Below, piece after piece: positions 55,991-64,000 of a stretch of DNA of 64,000 nt (its first letter is position 1; the number at the start of each line of letters is the position of its first letter). The DNA is taken from NCBI GenBank assembly GCA_028280505.1, contig JANQLO010000005.1, positions 1 to 64,000 of the forward strand. The letters are read 5' to 3'. The position numbers and the translations under genes are program-made. The notes under the pieces are model-generated. The model was given only the letters and a program-made list of their open reading frames with translations. It was not told the origin of the DNA and made no database searches. This stretch comes from Chromatiales bacterium. Lineage in GTDB: Bacteria; Pseudomonadota; Gammaproteobacteria; Chromatiales; Chromatiaceae.

Positions 55991-56562
55991 TGCGTCGTCG
56001 ATTGGTCTTGCCGGCGCTGTTGGTCGGCGTGTTGTGTTTTGGCTATGCGGGTTACATCCCGGCCAAGGCCTGGTTGGCCCAACGCCTGCTCGATCATGCC
56101 TGGGAGCGCCGCCTGGCCGGTTCGGTGCAGGTGCGTCCCTGGCCCTGGGCGGATACCCGGCCGGCGGCGCGTTTGGTACAGCCGCGGTTGAATATCGACC
56201 AGATCGTGCTCGATGGTGCGAGTGGCCGTGTTTTGGCTTTCGGGCCGGGGCATGTGGTTGGCAGTGCTCGCCCGGGAGAGCGGGGCAACATCGTCCTGAG
56301 CGGCCATCGTGATACCCATTTTCGTTGGCTCGACCGGCTTGTGTTGGGTGATGAACTGGTTCTAAAGACGGTCGATGGAGGTCAGCGGCGCTATCGCGTC
56401 GGCCGTCTCGCCGTGCATCATGAATCCGAGGTGGCGTTGCTGGACGCGCATGCCGGAGACCAGCTTCGACTGTTGACCTGTTATCCGTTCGATGCAATCG
56501 ATCCGGGCACGACGGAGCGTTTCGTGGTTACTGCGTTTCCCGCACCGCGTCGATCGGCCTAA
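55987..56562 (+). CDS. Class GN sortase
   Basis: A 191-residue membrane-anchored sortase: N-terminal helix (about 5-24), catalytic H107 (LSGHRDTH), C165 (LLTCYPF) and R178 (TERF) in the standard order. It cleaves the LPRTATP-like signal of the neighbouring target and attaches it to an unknown acceptor. The start ATG overlaps the target stop by 4 bp. Its 3' end overlaps the convergent sensor GGDEF gene by 35 bp. Confidence 0.92.
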   Translation: MMRRRLVLPALLVGVLCFGYAGYIPAKAWLAQRLLDHAWERRLAGSVQVRPWPWADTRPAARLVQPRLNIDQIVLDGASGRVLAFGPGHVVGSARPGERGNIVLSGHRDTHFRWLDRLVLGDELVLKTVDGGQRRYRVGRLAVHHESEVALLDAHAGDQLRLLTCYPFDAIDPGTTERFVVTAFPAPRRSA

Positions 56563-58060
56563 CGTTGTCGGATCTGGCGATGGCAAAGCGGCTTTGTCTC
56601 AACATGCGGCGCTGCTTTGCCGAAGAGAGAGCGCTTTCGGCAGCACGGAATACGTCGCTATGGCTTGGATAGCATTCGGCATCGATGAGGGCCGCACCTA
56701 TGCTGAGATGGCAGTGCATTGCCGTATCCCGCAATTTTTTGCCGGTCTGCTCGTCATGTTCTTGCACCAGCTTGGTCAGCCATTCGTCCAGATCCTGTGA
56801 TGACATTTGGCTAAGGATGAGCGCGAATTCGTCGCCGCCAAGCCGGGCGACAAGATCGGTCGAACGCACCTGCGAGCGTAGGAAATGTGCCGTTTGTTCC
56901 AACATTTCGTCGCCGCCGGTGTGGCCGAATTCATCGTTGATGTGTTTGAAGTCGTTCAGATCGGCGATGATCAGTATCGCCGGTTGTTCGCGCCGTGATT
57001 GCTCATGATGGTGGGCGAGCATCAAATCGAAGTAGCGTCGGTTGAATACGCCGGTCAGCGGATCGGACAGCGATTGTTGGTGCAGCTCTTGGTGTTGGCG
57101 CCGCATCTTAAGCGCCAGTTGTTGCAAGTCCCTCAGCAAGGGTCGTGTTTCCGCCAACTTCGTTGGGATACCGGACGGATTGTAGTTTCCGGCGAGCATC
57201 GCTTGGAGATCGCCGTGGATGCGTCGTACGTCTTTACGGAAATGCAGCAGGGTATGGCTTACCAGGAGTACGATGAGTACACCGGCGATGGAGATTACGG
57301 TAATGTCGATCATGACGCGATCGGCGATCGGCGAATGCGAAATCGGCAGCGGTCGCGTCAGCACCAGTTTCCAAGAGGTATCCGGTACGTCGGCGAGGTA
57401 GTTTTGCGATTCAGTGTCCGTGTCTGCGTTGCCCACGATCAGTTTGGCGCGACCATCGCGCCCCAGCAACGAAAAGCGGTCGCCGTTACGGGCCATGTTG
57501 CGCAGCAGATCCTGCAATACATCGAGACGGAAGCTTACGAACAGCGTGCCGGCCCGCTCTCCGCTGGGCGATGTGACCTTGGCCAAAAGGTCGAAGTGTT
57601 CGAGTCCACTGACATCGGTGTGCAGCAAGGGGTATTCGATTGCACCGCCGTCGAGGAAGGTGTGCATGTCCATCTGGCACGCAGCACCGACACGTAATGC
57701 CAGGGGATTGCCGAAGACGACCCCGTCAGGCCCTGCGAGTGCGGTGCCGAGACTACCGGGCAGTACACGTCCGACCGCACGCGACCAATCGGCGATCTCC
57801 GGCTCTTCGCCAAACTCGATTAAATTGATGGCCTCTGGATTTGTCGCAATGAGTTGGAGTATCCCTTGATAGAATCGTATCTGATTGCGGATGGCGATCG
57901 CGGCATTGCGCACAGTATGGCGGGCATCGCTTGCGTGCCGATTTTCGAACGCTCGATAGTCGTCGTCGATCAGGTACAGTCCTGTCGCGGTCGTGATCAC
58001 GGCAACGCTGATCAGTAGTGCGACCAGGATCGCAATGGTTTTGCCGATTGATAGATGCAT
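56528..58060 (-). CDS. Cache-type sensor diguanylate cyclase
   Basis: A 510-residue membrane protein: helix 7-29, a periplasmic double-Cache-like sensor (about 35-245), helix about 248-270, coiled linker, and a GGDEF domain with intact LSDPLTGVFNRRYFDLML, ADLNDFKHINDEFGHTGGDEML and RLGGDEFAL, so it should make c-di-GMP. Faces the sortase gene and overlaps it antisense by 35 bp. Its signal is unknown. Confidence 0.9.
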   Translation of the reverse strand: MHLSIGKTIAILVALLISVAVITTATGLYLIDDDYRAFENRHASDARHTVRNAAIAIRNQIRFYQGILQLIATNPEAINLIEFGEEPEIADWSRAVGRVLPGSLGTALAGPDGVVFGNPLALRVGAACQMDMHTFLDGGAIEYPLLHTDVSGLEHFDLLAKVTSPSGERAGTLFVSFRLDVLQDLLRNMARNGDRFSLLGRDGRAKLIVGNADTDTESQNYLADVPDTSWKLVLTRPLPISHSPIADRVMIDITVISIAGVLIVLLVSHTLLHFRKDVRRIHGDLQAMLAGNYNPSGIPTKLAETRPLLRDLQQLALKMRRQHQELHQQSLSDPLTGVFNRRYFDLMLAHHHEQSRREQPAILIIADLNDFKHINDEFGHTGGDEMLEQTAHFLRSQVRSTDLVARLGGDEFALILSQMSSQDLDEWLTKLVQEHDEQTGKKLRDTAMHCHLSIGAALIDAECYPSHSDVFRAAESALSSAKQRRMLRQSRFAIARSDNVRPIDAVRETQ

Positions 58061-58331
58061 GCGCCGGTGTCCGGTCTAGTTTTCGGTCTCGGTATTTCGG
58101 TGATACCGGGGATCTCACTGAGCTATCAGCGGCTTGGGGATGAGGAACCTTTAGCGGCCGGGTAAATCAGCACATCGGCAAATGTTTAACATCGTCTTTT
58201 GCGGCGATTGATTGGCATTTTTTGCGAGACAGCTCCTGCGGCGGGCATGCCGGTATGCGAAGCTGTGGCTTTCCCGGGTGGTCGCCGGCAGGGTGTCGAG
58301 ACACGAACGGTATGGTGTATTGGGGTAGGGG

Positions 58332-60674
58332 ATGGTTGCCAAAAAAAGGCGTCCGACCAAACGCGGCAAGCCGCGTAGAAAAACAAGCGGTCGAGCGAAA
58401 AGCCGCACGGGTTCGCGTGGCTGGTTGAAAGGTCTGGTCGCATTGCTGGTGTTGGCCGTGCTGGTTGTCGGTGGCTACTCGGTCTATCTGGGCAAGACGG
58501 TTCGGGTGAAGTTCGACGGCAAACGTTGGGCCGTGCCGGCGCAGATCTATGCGCGGCCGCTGGAACTCTATGTGGGGGCCGGCGTGTCGGCCGACCAACT
58601 CGAGACCGAGCTGGAGTTTCTGGGCTATCGCCACGTCGGTAAGGTCTTCGGACCGGCGCAGTGGTCGCGTAAGGGGCGCCGCTTCATTATTCACACTCGC
58701 AATTTCGCCTTCTGGGATGGTGAGGAGACGGCGCGCAAACTGTCGGTTGAAACCGGTGGTTCCGGGGTTGTCGGGTTGAGAGACAAGGCGGGTCGGTCGC
58801 TTGATTTGGTGCGGCTGGAGCCGGCGCTGGTCGGCAGTATCTATCCTGCGCACAATGAAGATCGCGTATTGGTTGCGCGCAGCGATCTACCGGATCATTT
58901 GATCAACGGGTTGCTTGCGGTCGAGGACCGGCGTTTTTACGAACATTCGGGAGTCGACCTGCGTGGTATTGCGCGAGCGCTATGGGCCAATCTGCGTGCG
59001 GGCAAGGCGGTGCAGGGTGGTAGCACCCTGACCCAGCAGTTGGTCAAGAATTTCGTCTTAACGCCGGAACGTTCGCTTCGGCGAAAGGTGAACGAGGCGC
59101 TGATGGCGTTGATCGTGGACGCTCGGTACGACAAGGACGAGATCCTCGAGGCCTATGCCAATGAGATTTTTCTCGGGCAGGACGGCGATCGCGCGATTCA
59201 CGGTTTTGGGCTTGGCGCGCATTTCTATTTTAACCGGCCGCTGAAGGAGCTACGTCTGCACGAGACGGCGTTGCTCGTTGGATTGGTCAAAGGGGCCTCC
59301 TACTATAATCCGCGACGTCATCCCAAACGTGCGTTAAAGAGACGTAATTTGGTGATCGATCAGATGCAGGCCCAGGGTTTCGTCGGTGCGGCCGAGGCGG
59401 GTAAGGCGCGTCAGGCAAAACTCGGCGTGACGACACGCGGTGTGGTGCATGCGCACCGGGTGCCGGCCTTCGTCGATCTCGTGCGGCGTCAGTTGCGGCG
59501 TGACTACCGCGAGGAAGACCTCACCTCAGAAGGACTGCGGATCTTCTCGACGCTCGATCCCTGGGTGCAGCGCCAGGCGAGCGATACCGCCAAACGTCGC
59601 TTGGCGAGTATCGAGCGTTCGCGCAAGCTGGCGTCCGGCAGTTTACAAACGGCACTGGTGGTCGCATCGGCGCAGAACGGTGAGATTCAAGCGCTGGTCG
59701 GTGGTCGCAACGCGGGTTTCGCCGGCTTCAATCGTGCGCTGGATGCGGTGCGTCCGATTGGTTCCCTGGTCAAGCCCGCGGTCTATTTGACCGCGTTGTC
59801 GCGGCCCGAACGCTATAACCTCGGCACCTGGATCGAAGATCGCGAGGTCGATCTGACTTTGGAAGGCGGGCAACGCTGGCAGCCGCGTAATTACGATCGC
59901 CAGGTATATGGTGAGGTGGTCTTACACGAGGCCTTGGCGCGTTCGCTTAATCTGGCGACGGTCAATCTCGGTTTGGAGCTCGGTTTGCCACGGGTGATCG
60001 GGACGTTGCGCAGTCTCGGTGTGCAACGCACTGTCCCCGCTTATCCTTCGGTGCTGCTAGGGGCCGTATCGCTATCGCCGCTTGAGGTCACCCAGGTTTA
60101 TCAAAGCCTCGCGTCCGGCGGTTTTCGTTCGCCCTTGCGGGCCATCCGCAATGTGCTCGATGCGCAACAGCAGCCGTTACAGCGATATCCACTCACGGTC
60201 GAGCAGGCGGCGGACCCGGCGGCGGTTTTCTTGCTTAATCGTAATCTGGTCGAAGTCGCTGAAAGTGGCACGGCGGCTGCGTTGGGTCGGCAACTGCCGG
60301 CCGGTCTGCAGGTCGCCGGTAAGACCGGCACCACCAACGATTTACGCGACAGCTGGTTTGCGGGTTTTTCGGCCGACCGCGTGGCGGTGGTCTGGATCGG
60401 TCGTGACGACAATGCCTCGACCGGCCTGACCGGTGCCCGTGGTGCGCTGCCGGTGTGGGGGGATTTGATGAGTCGAATCGACAATGCCTCCTTGCAGCTG
60501 GTACCGCCACCGGGGGTCGAGTATCACTGGGTCGATCCGGAGGGTCGGTTGGCGGCGGAGGGTTGTGCCGGCGCGGTGGCTTTCCCCTATATCAGCGGAT
60601 CGGAGCCGACCGAACGCTCGGATTGTGCGGAAACGCGTGGATTGGGGGGTTTCTTGCGAGGCCTGTTCGATTAA
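58332..60674 (+). CDS. mrcB: Penicillin-binding protein 1B
   Basis: A 780-residue bifunctional peptidoglycan synthase: basic cytoplasmic tail, helix (about 32-54), UB2H-like region, glycosyltransferase with catalytic E197-type motif LLAVEDRRFYEHSG, and transpeptidase with nucleophile S478 (GSLVKP), SLN and KTG (K664, VAGKTGTTND). RFYEHSGVDLRG and GGSTLTQQL are the family's GT hallmarks. It builds the cell wall with the outer membrane activator LpoB. Confidence 0.96.
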   Translation: MVAKKRRPTKRGKPRRKTSGRAKSRTGSRGWLKGLVALLVLAVLVVGGYSVYLGKTVRVKFDGKRWAVPAQIYARPLELYVGAGVSADQLETELEFLGYRHVGKVFGPAQWSRKGRRFIIHTRNFAFWDGEETARKLSVETGGSGVVGLRDKAGRSLDLVRLEPALVGSIYPAHNEDRVLVARSDLPDHLINGLLAVEDRRFYEHSGVDLRGIARALWANLRAGKAVQGGSTLTQQLVKNFVLTPERSLRRKVNEALMALIVDARYDKDEILEAYANEIFLGQDGDRAIHGFGLGAHFYFNRPLKELRLHETALLVGLVKGASYYNPRRHPKRALKRRNLVIDQMQAQGFVGAAEAGKARQAKLGVTTRGVVHAHRVPAFVDLVRRQLRRDYREEDLTSEGLRIFSTLDPWVQRQASDTAKRRLASIERSRKLASGSLQTALVVASAQNGEIQALVGGRNAGFAGFNRALDAVRPIGSLVKPAVYLTALSRPERYNLGTWIEDREVDLTLEGGQRWQPRNYDRQVYGEVVLHEALARSLNLATVNLGLELGLPRVIGTLRSLGVQRTVPAYPSVLLGAVSLSPLEVTQVYQSLASGGFRSPLRAIRNVLDAQQQPLQRYPLTVEQAADPAAVFLLNRNLVEVAESGTAAALGRQLPAGLQVAGKTGTTNDLRDSWFAGFSADRVAVVWIGRDDNASTGLTGARGALPVWGDLMSRIDNASLQLVPPPGVEYHWVDPEGRLAAEGCAGAVAFPYISGSEPTERSDCAETRGLGGFLRGLFD

Positions 60675-60707
60675 TCTATCGACTCTTTAGGAAATGAAAC
60701 AAAATGC

Positions 60708-61259
60708 GTGCCGCCCGTGAATCAAGCCGCTTTCACACGCTGTAAAACCTGGCCGGTCTTGTTTGCCAGTTTGTTGGCGCTTTTGCTCAGTGCCTGCGGC
60801 GGTTTACCGCGTAGCGAGCGACCGGCCGAGGTCGAAGAGCGTGGTGCCGCCTCGTCAGGTTCGGTACGCGGCGAAGCGCCTCAGGTCGCCGCCTACACAC
60901 CGCCGGCTCAGCCGACGTATGCGCGACCGGCACCGAAACGTGCCGTCGGCGTGCTCATGCGGCGCGCACAGGATCAACATCGCGGCGGCGACCTCGATGG
61001 GGCAACTGTCAGCCTGGAGCGCGCCCTGCGTATTTCGCCGGATGATGCCGTGCTGTGGCATCGTCTTGCCGAGGTGAGAATGAGCCAGCGCAGCTACACG
61101 CTCGTCACTCAACTCGCAGCCAAGTCCAATGCGCTGGCCGACCGTGACGACCGTAATCTGCGCGGCGCGAATTGGGCGCTTATCGCACAGGCTCGGCGCG
61201 CGTTGGGCGATGCGTCGGGTGCACGTCTTGCCGAGCAACGTGCTACCGAATTGCGTTGA
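60708..61259 (+). CDS. TPR-containing lipoprotein
   Basis: A 183-residue protein with lipobox LLSA-C30 and a linker rich in Pro, Ala and Gly, then a TPR-like helical pair (DLDGATVSLERALRISPDDAVLWHRLAEVRM) repeated toward the C-terminus (LRGANWALIAQARRALGDASGARLAEQRA). Directly downstream of mrcB on the same strand, it could be a periplasmic activator or scaffold for PBP1B, an inference from position only. GTG start. Confidence 0.75.
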   Translation: MPPVNQAAFTRCKTWPVLFASLLALLLSACGGLPRSERPAEVEERGAASSGSVRGEAPQVAAYTPPAQPTYARPAPKRAVGVLMRRAQDQHRGGDLDGATVSLERALRISPDDAVLWHRLAEVRMSQRSYTLVTQLAAKSNALADRDDRNLRGANWALIAQARRALGDASGARLAEQRATELR

Positions 61260-61302
61260 AAACCCGCGCGGCCGGCCGCGCACATCCCGATCAGGAGGTT
61301 TC

Positions 61303-61590
61303 GTGGCTGACATACAACTTTCCCCGCAACTTTTTGAAGACATCCAAGATGCCGTTCAAAAGCAGCATCCGGATGCCGACCAAGTCGTCGTTATGCAGTA
61401 TCTGGGCGCCGTCATGGGCTATCTGCTCGGCAGCCAGAAAAACATGCTGCCGGAAAATCGCGATGCCTTGATGGATGAGTTGTGCGCCTTTACGCGCCAT
61501 GTATACGACGATGTTTCGCAAAGCCAGCAGCAGATGCAACAGCCGCCGGCCGGGGAGGCGTTCGGCATTTGGGAGCCGTCGAAAAACTGA
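61303..61590 (+). CDS. Small conserved protein, function unknown
   Basis: A 95-residue soluble protein: VADIQLSPQLFEDIQDAVQKQHPDADQVVVMQYLGAVMGYLLGSQKNMLPENRDALMDELCAFTRHVYDDV, a helical body with one hydrophobic stretch, and a Gln/Pro-rich tail. GTG at 61303 has AGGAGGT seven bases upstream, a full Shine-Dalgarno, which decides the start; the frame is open further up. No family recognised. Confidence 0.75.
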   Translation: MADIQLSPQLFEDIQDAVQKQHPDADQVVVMQYLGAVMGYLLGSQKNMLPENRDALMDELCAFTRHVYDDVSQSQQQMQQPPAGEAFGIWEPSKN

Positions 61591-61662
61591 GTACCCCCTT
61601 GCCCTGAAGTAAATGCCTGATTCGGTATAGAATCTCCGCAGGACACGGAGAGAATTCATCGC

Positions 61663-62160
61663 GTGAGCACGCCCTATGCCGCCGAAAAACTGATTGCGCA
61701 AGCGCGCCAGCTTGCCGCCGAGTATCGACGCACCATGGGCAAACCGTTGCCCGGTATCAGCAATGAGATCGCCGAGCATGATGCGGTTCGTTTGCTCGGA
61801 CTCGAATCCAAGGCCAGTCCGGACGCCGGTTGGGATGCCGTCGACCCCGAAACCGGCCATCGCATCCAGATCAAGAGCCGCACCATTTTCGATGAGAGCA
61901 AGGGTGGCCAACGTATCGGTCAACTCAAGATGAATCAGGATTGGGACGCGGTGGTTCTGGTGCTGATGGACGAAGACTACGAGCCTTATGAAATTTACCG
62001 CGCCATGCGCGAAGACTTGGAATCCTTCGTCGATGCCTCGAGCAGCAGCCGGTCCAAACGCGGTGCCATGTCGGTGGCGCGTTTCAAGATCATCGGTGAA
62101 CTCGTTTGGGACAGCGTCAACGGGCACCGGCAAGAGGTTTGGGACAATCAGGCCGACTGA
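61663..62160 (+). CDS. Possible PD-(D/E)XK-like protein
   Basis: A 165-residue protein with a helical start (EKLIAQARQLAAEYRRTMG), then E35/E38, D58 in AGWDAVDPETGHR and IQIKSR (Q69, K71), arranged like the acid-acid-QxK core of PD-(D/E)XK nuclease folds. No restriction partner is seen. It lies 17 bp before a DinG-family helicase on the same strand, which might be meaningful. GTG start. The nuclease reading is tentative. Confidence 0.6.
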   Translation: MSTPYAAEKLIAQARQLAAEYRRTMGKPLPGISNEIAEHDAVRLLGLESKASPDAGWDAVDPETGHRIQIKSRTIFDESKGGQRIGQLKMNQDWDAVVLVLMDEDYEPYEIYRAMREDLESFVDASSSSRSKRGAMSVARFKIIGELVWDSVNGHRQEVWDNQAD

Positions 62161-62177
62161 GCCGATGCCTATCAGAG

Positions 62178-64000
62178 ATGTCCATGGAGGTTGAAGACGT
62201 CCTCGGGCCGGATGGCTTGTTGGCCCGCGCGATCGAGGGGTTCAGCCAGCGTCCACAACAATTGGCGATGGCGCAGGCCGTCGGCGAAACCCTAAGCGAG
62301 GGCAATGTGCTGGTCGCCGAAGCCGGTACCGGTACCGGCAAGACCTTCGCGTATCTCGTGCCGGCCTTGCTGTCCGGTCAGAAAGTGATCATTTCCACCG
62401 GTACGCGTAATCTGCAGGACCAATTGTACCTGCGCGATCTGCCGAGGTTGCGGGACGCCATGGCCAGTTCGGCTCAGGTCGCGTTACTCAAAGGGCGCGC
62501 CAATTACCTTTGTATACATCGCATGGAAAATGCGCTGCTCGATACCCGCGGGCATGGCCGGGAGCGTCTGCGCTGGTTGCTGAGGGTGCGTGATTGGGCC
62601 GGCCTGACCAAGCGTGGCGACATCGCCGAGCTGAGCGATGTGCCCGAGGATGCCAACATCTGGCCGTTGGTGACCTCCAGCAGCGACAATTGCCTGGGCC
62701 AGGATTGTCCGGCATGGAGCAAATGTCATCTGGTCGAGGCCCGGCGCCGCGCGCAAGAGGCCGACATCGTGGTGGTCAATCATCATCTGCTCTGCGCCGA
62801 CTTTGCGCTCAAGGAGGAAGGTTTCGGTGAATTGTTGCCGGGCGCCGATGCATTCGTTATCGATGAGGCCCATCAATTGCCGGAGATTGCCAGCAATTTC
62901 TTCGGCAGCAGTGTCAGCACGCGTCAATTGGTCGAACTCAGCCGTGACACGCTGACGGAATATCATCGAGAAGCGGGCGATTTTCCCGAGTTGCCGGAAC
63001 AACTCGACCGGGTCGCCAAAGCGGCCCGCGATCTACGTTTGTCCTTCGGCCAGGCAATGCGTCGAGGTGCCTGGGCCGAAATCGAGCAGAAAGACGAGAT
63101 CCGGGAAGCGCTTGTCGAATGTCGTGCACAACTCGGCCGATTGGCCGACGACCTGGAGGCGATCGAAGGCCGCGGCAAGGGATTGGATGCCTGTCATGCG
63201 CGTTGTGTCGCATTGTCCGCCACATTGGGTCGAATGGTCGAGCCCGAGTCCGGCAGCGAGGATATCCGCTGGTTCGAAACACATCCGCAGAGTCTGCGTC
63301 TGAACAGCACGCCGCTGGACATCGCCGACGTTTTTCAGTTCCAGATGCAGCGTCACCCGGCGGCCTGGGTGTTTACCTCGGCAACCCTGGCGGTCGGCGA
63401 GAGTTTCGACCATTTTCGACGTCAACTCGGCTTGGATGCAGCGGCGACAAAAAAATGGGAGAGCCCGTTCGACTATGCGGCACAGGCGTTATGGTTTGTG
63501 CCGCATGGCATGCCGCCACCAAACGATCCCGCTTACACCCGGGCGGTCGTCGATCTGGTGAGGCCTATTCTCGGGGCCAGCGCGGGGCGTGCGTTTTTGT
63601 TGTTTACCAGCCACCGTGCCTTACGTGAGGCCGCCGATCTGCTGGAAGGCGACATCGATTTACCCGTGTTGGTGCAGGGCAGTGCGCCGAAGGCCGAGCT
63701 GCTGACACGCTTTGTCGATGCCGGCAATGCCGTGTTGCTCGGGACGGCCAGCTTTTGGGAGGGCGTCGATGTGCGTGGCGATGCCTTGTCGCTGGTTTTG
63801 ATCGATAAGCTGCCTTTCGCGTCACCGGGTGATCCGGTTCTGCAGGCCCGTCTGGATGCCATCAAACGGCATGGCGGCAACCCCTTTATGCAGCACCAGG
63901 TGCCACAGGCCGCCATCGCGTTGAAACAAGGGGCGGGACGTTTGATCCGTGATGCCAGCGACCGTGGGGTATTGGTGATTTGCGATCCGCGTCTGCTCAA
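62178..64000 (+). CDS. DinG-family iron-sulfur helicase, 3' end beyond window
   Basis: At least 607 residues of an XPD/DinG-type superfamily 2 helicase. Walker A is AGTGTGKT (49-56), the [4Fe-4S] cysteines are C112, C172, C177 and C183, and the DEAH box is DEAH (228-231) followed by QLPEIASNFF. Later segments (VALSATLGRM, HPAAWVFTSATLAVGESF, LLGTASFWEGVDVRGDALSLVLIDKLPFA) fit helicase domain 2. E. coli has DinG and YoaA of this type; which one is not decided. The reading frame runs off the right edge. Confidence 0.9.
   Translation, partial: MSMEVEDVLGPDGLLARAIEGFSQRPQQLAMAQAVGETLSEGNVLVAEAGTGTGKTFAYLVPALLSGQKVIISTGTRNLQDQLYLRDLPRLRDAMASSAQVALLKGRANYLCIHRMENALLDTRGHGRERLRWLLRVRDWAGLTKRGDIAELSDVPEDANIWPLVTSSSDNCLGQDCPAWSKCHLVEARRRAQEADIVVVNHHLLCADFALKEEGFGELLPGADAFVIDEAHQLPEIASNFFGSSVSTRQLVELSRDTLTEYHREAGDFPELPEQLDRVAKAARDLRLSFGQAMRRGAWAEIEQKDEIREALVECRAQLGRLADDLEAIEGRGKGLDACHARCVALSATLGRMVEPESGSEDIRWFETHPQSLRLNSTPLDIADVFQFQMQRHPAAWVFTSATLAVGESFDHFRRQLGLDAAATKKWESPFDYAAQALWFVPHGMPPPNDPAYTRAVVDLVRPILGASAGRAFLLFTSHRALREAADLLEGDIDLPVLVQGSAPKAELLTRFVDAGNAVLLGTASFWEGVDVRGDALSLVLIDKLPFASPGDPVLQARLDAIKRHGGNPFMQHQVPQAAIALKQGAGRLIRDASDRGVLVICDPRLL

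Noticed and set aside
1..64000. CRISPR array, rRNA or prophage
   Set aside because: No regularly spaced repeats, no rRNA core sequences and no phage structural or integrase genes were seen.

Overview
The window is a dense bacterial chromosome segment with about 60 protein genes, three tRNAs and several transposon-like repeats. Housekeeping genes with gammaproteobacterial order dominate: dapA-bamC, gcvR-bcp, glyA-nrdR-ribD-ribE, ribBX-ribH-nusB-thiL-pgpA, xseB-ispA, parE and parC, ettA, and mrcB (PBP1b). A small exported Gly/Asn/Tyr/Trp-rich protein (14638-14964) looks like a sulfur globule envelope protein. Together with a c-type cytochrome/DUF302 pair and a proteobacterial dedicated sortase system, this suggests a free-living or symbiotic sulfur-oxidising gammaproteobacterium, for example Chromatiales-like. 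The genus cannot be named from this window.

Layout: 1-14.5 kb holds a repeat fragment, phoH, bcp, gcvR, a GalT-family gene, then dapA-bamC-MBL hydrolase-purL-slyX, the methionine sulfoxide repair pair msrPQ, a GNAT enzyme and a DUF815 ATPase. 14.5-19.6 kb holds the sulfur globule candidate, ettA, a composite TIR element carrying a nested MITE, a membrane protein with a ruined GGDEF motif, folD and tRNA-Pro/Arg/His. 19.6-28.4 kb is the glyA and riboflavin cluster, split by two antisense genes (patatin-like phospholipase and class II aldolase). 28.4-36 kb holds a retropepsin-like protease, folE2, ispA-xseB, a CNP1-like protein, parE and the cytochrome c/DUF302 operon. 35.9-43.5 kb is a signalling region: small PBP-like protein, porin and GGDEF-EAL protein in a row, then an exported unknown and two convergent HDOD proteins. 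43.5-50.5 kb holds an MBL hydrolase, a sirtuin, a 264-bp element with 33-bp perfect inverted repeats just before parC, parC, a lipoprotein and an ABC-2 exporter. 50.7-56.6 kb is the complete sortase system: histidine kinase, response regulator, VIT/vWA target with an LPRTATP C-terminus, and sortase. The end carries a sensor GGDEF protein, mrcB, a TPR lipoprotein, a small conserved protein, a possible PD-(D/E)XK protein and a truncated DinG-family helicase.

The most interesting signals are the self-contained sortase system, the sulfur globule candidate, the cytochrome c-DUF302 fusion, the PBP/porin/GGDEF-EAL operon, and the repeats. In the repeats, the copy at the left edge preserves the empty site of a MITE insertion seen at 17082-17241. 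All functional calls rest on motif reading and family knowledge; no database search was run.
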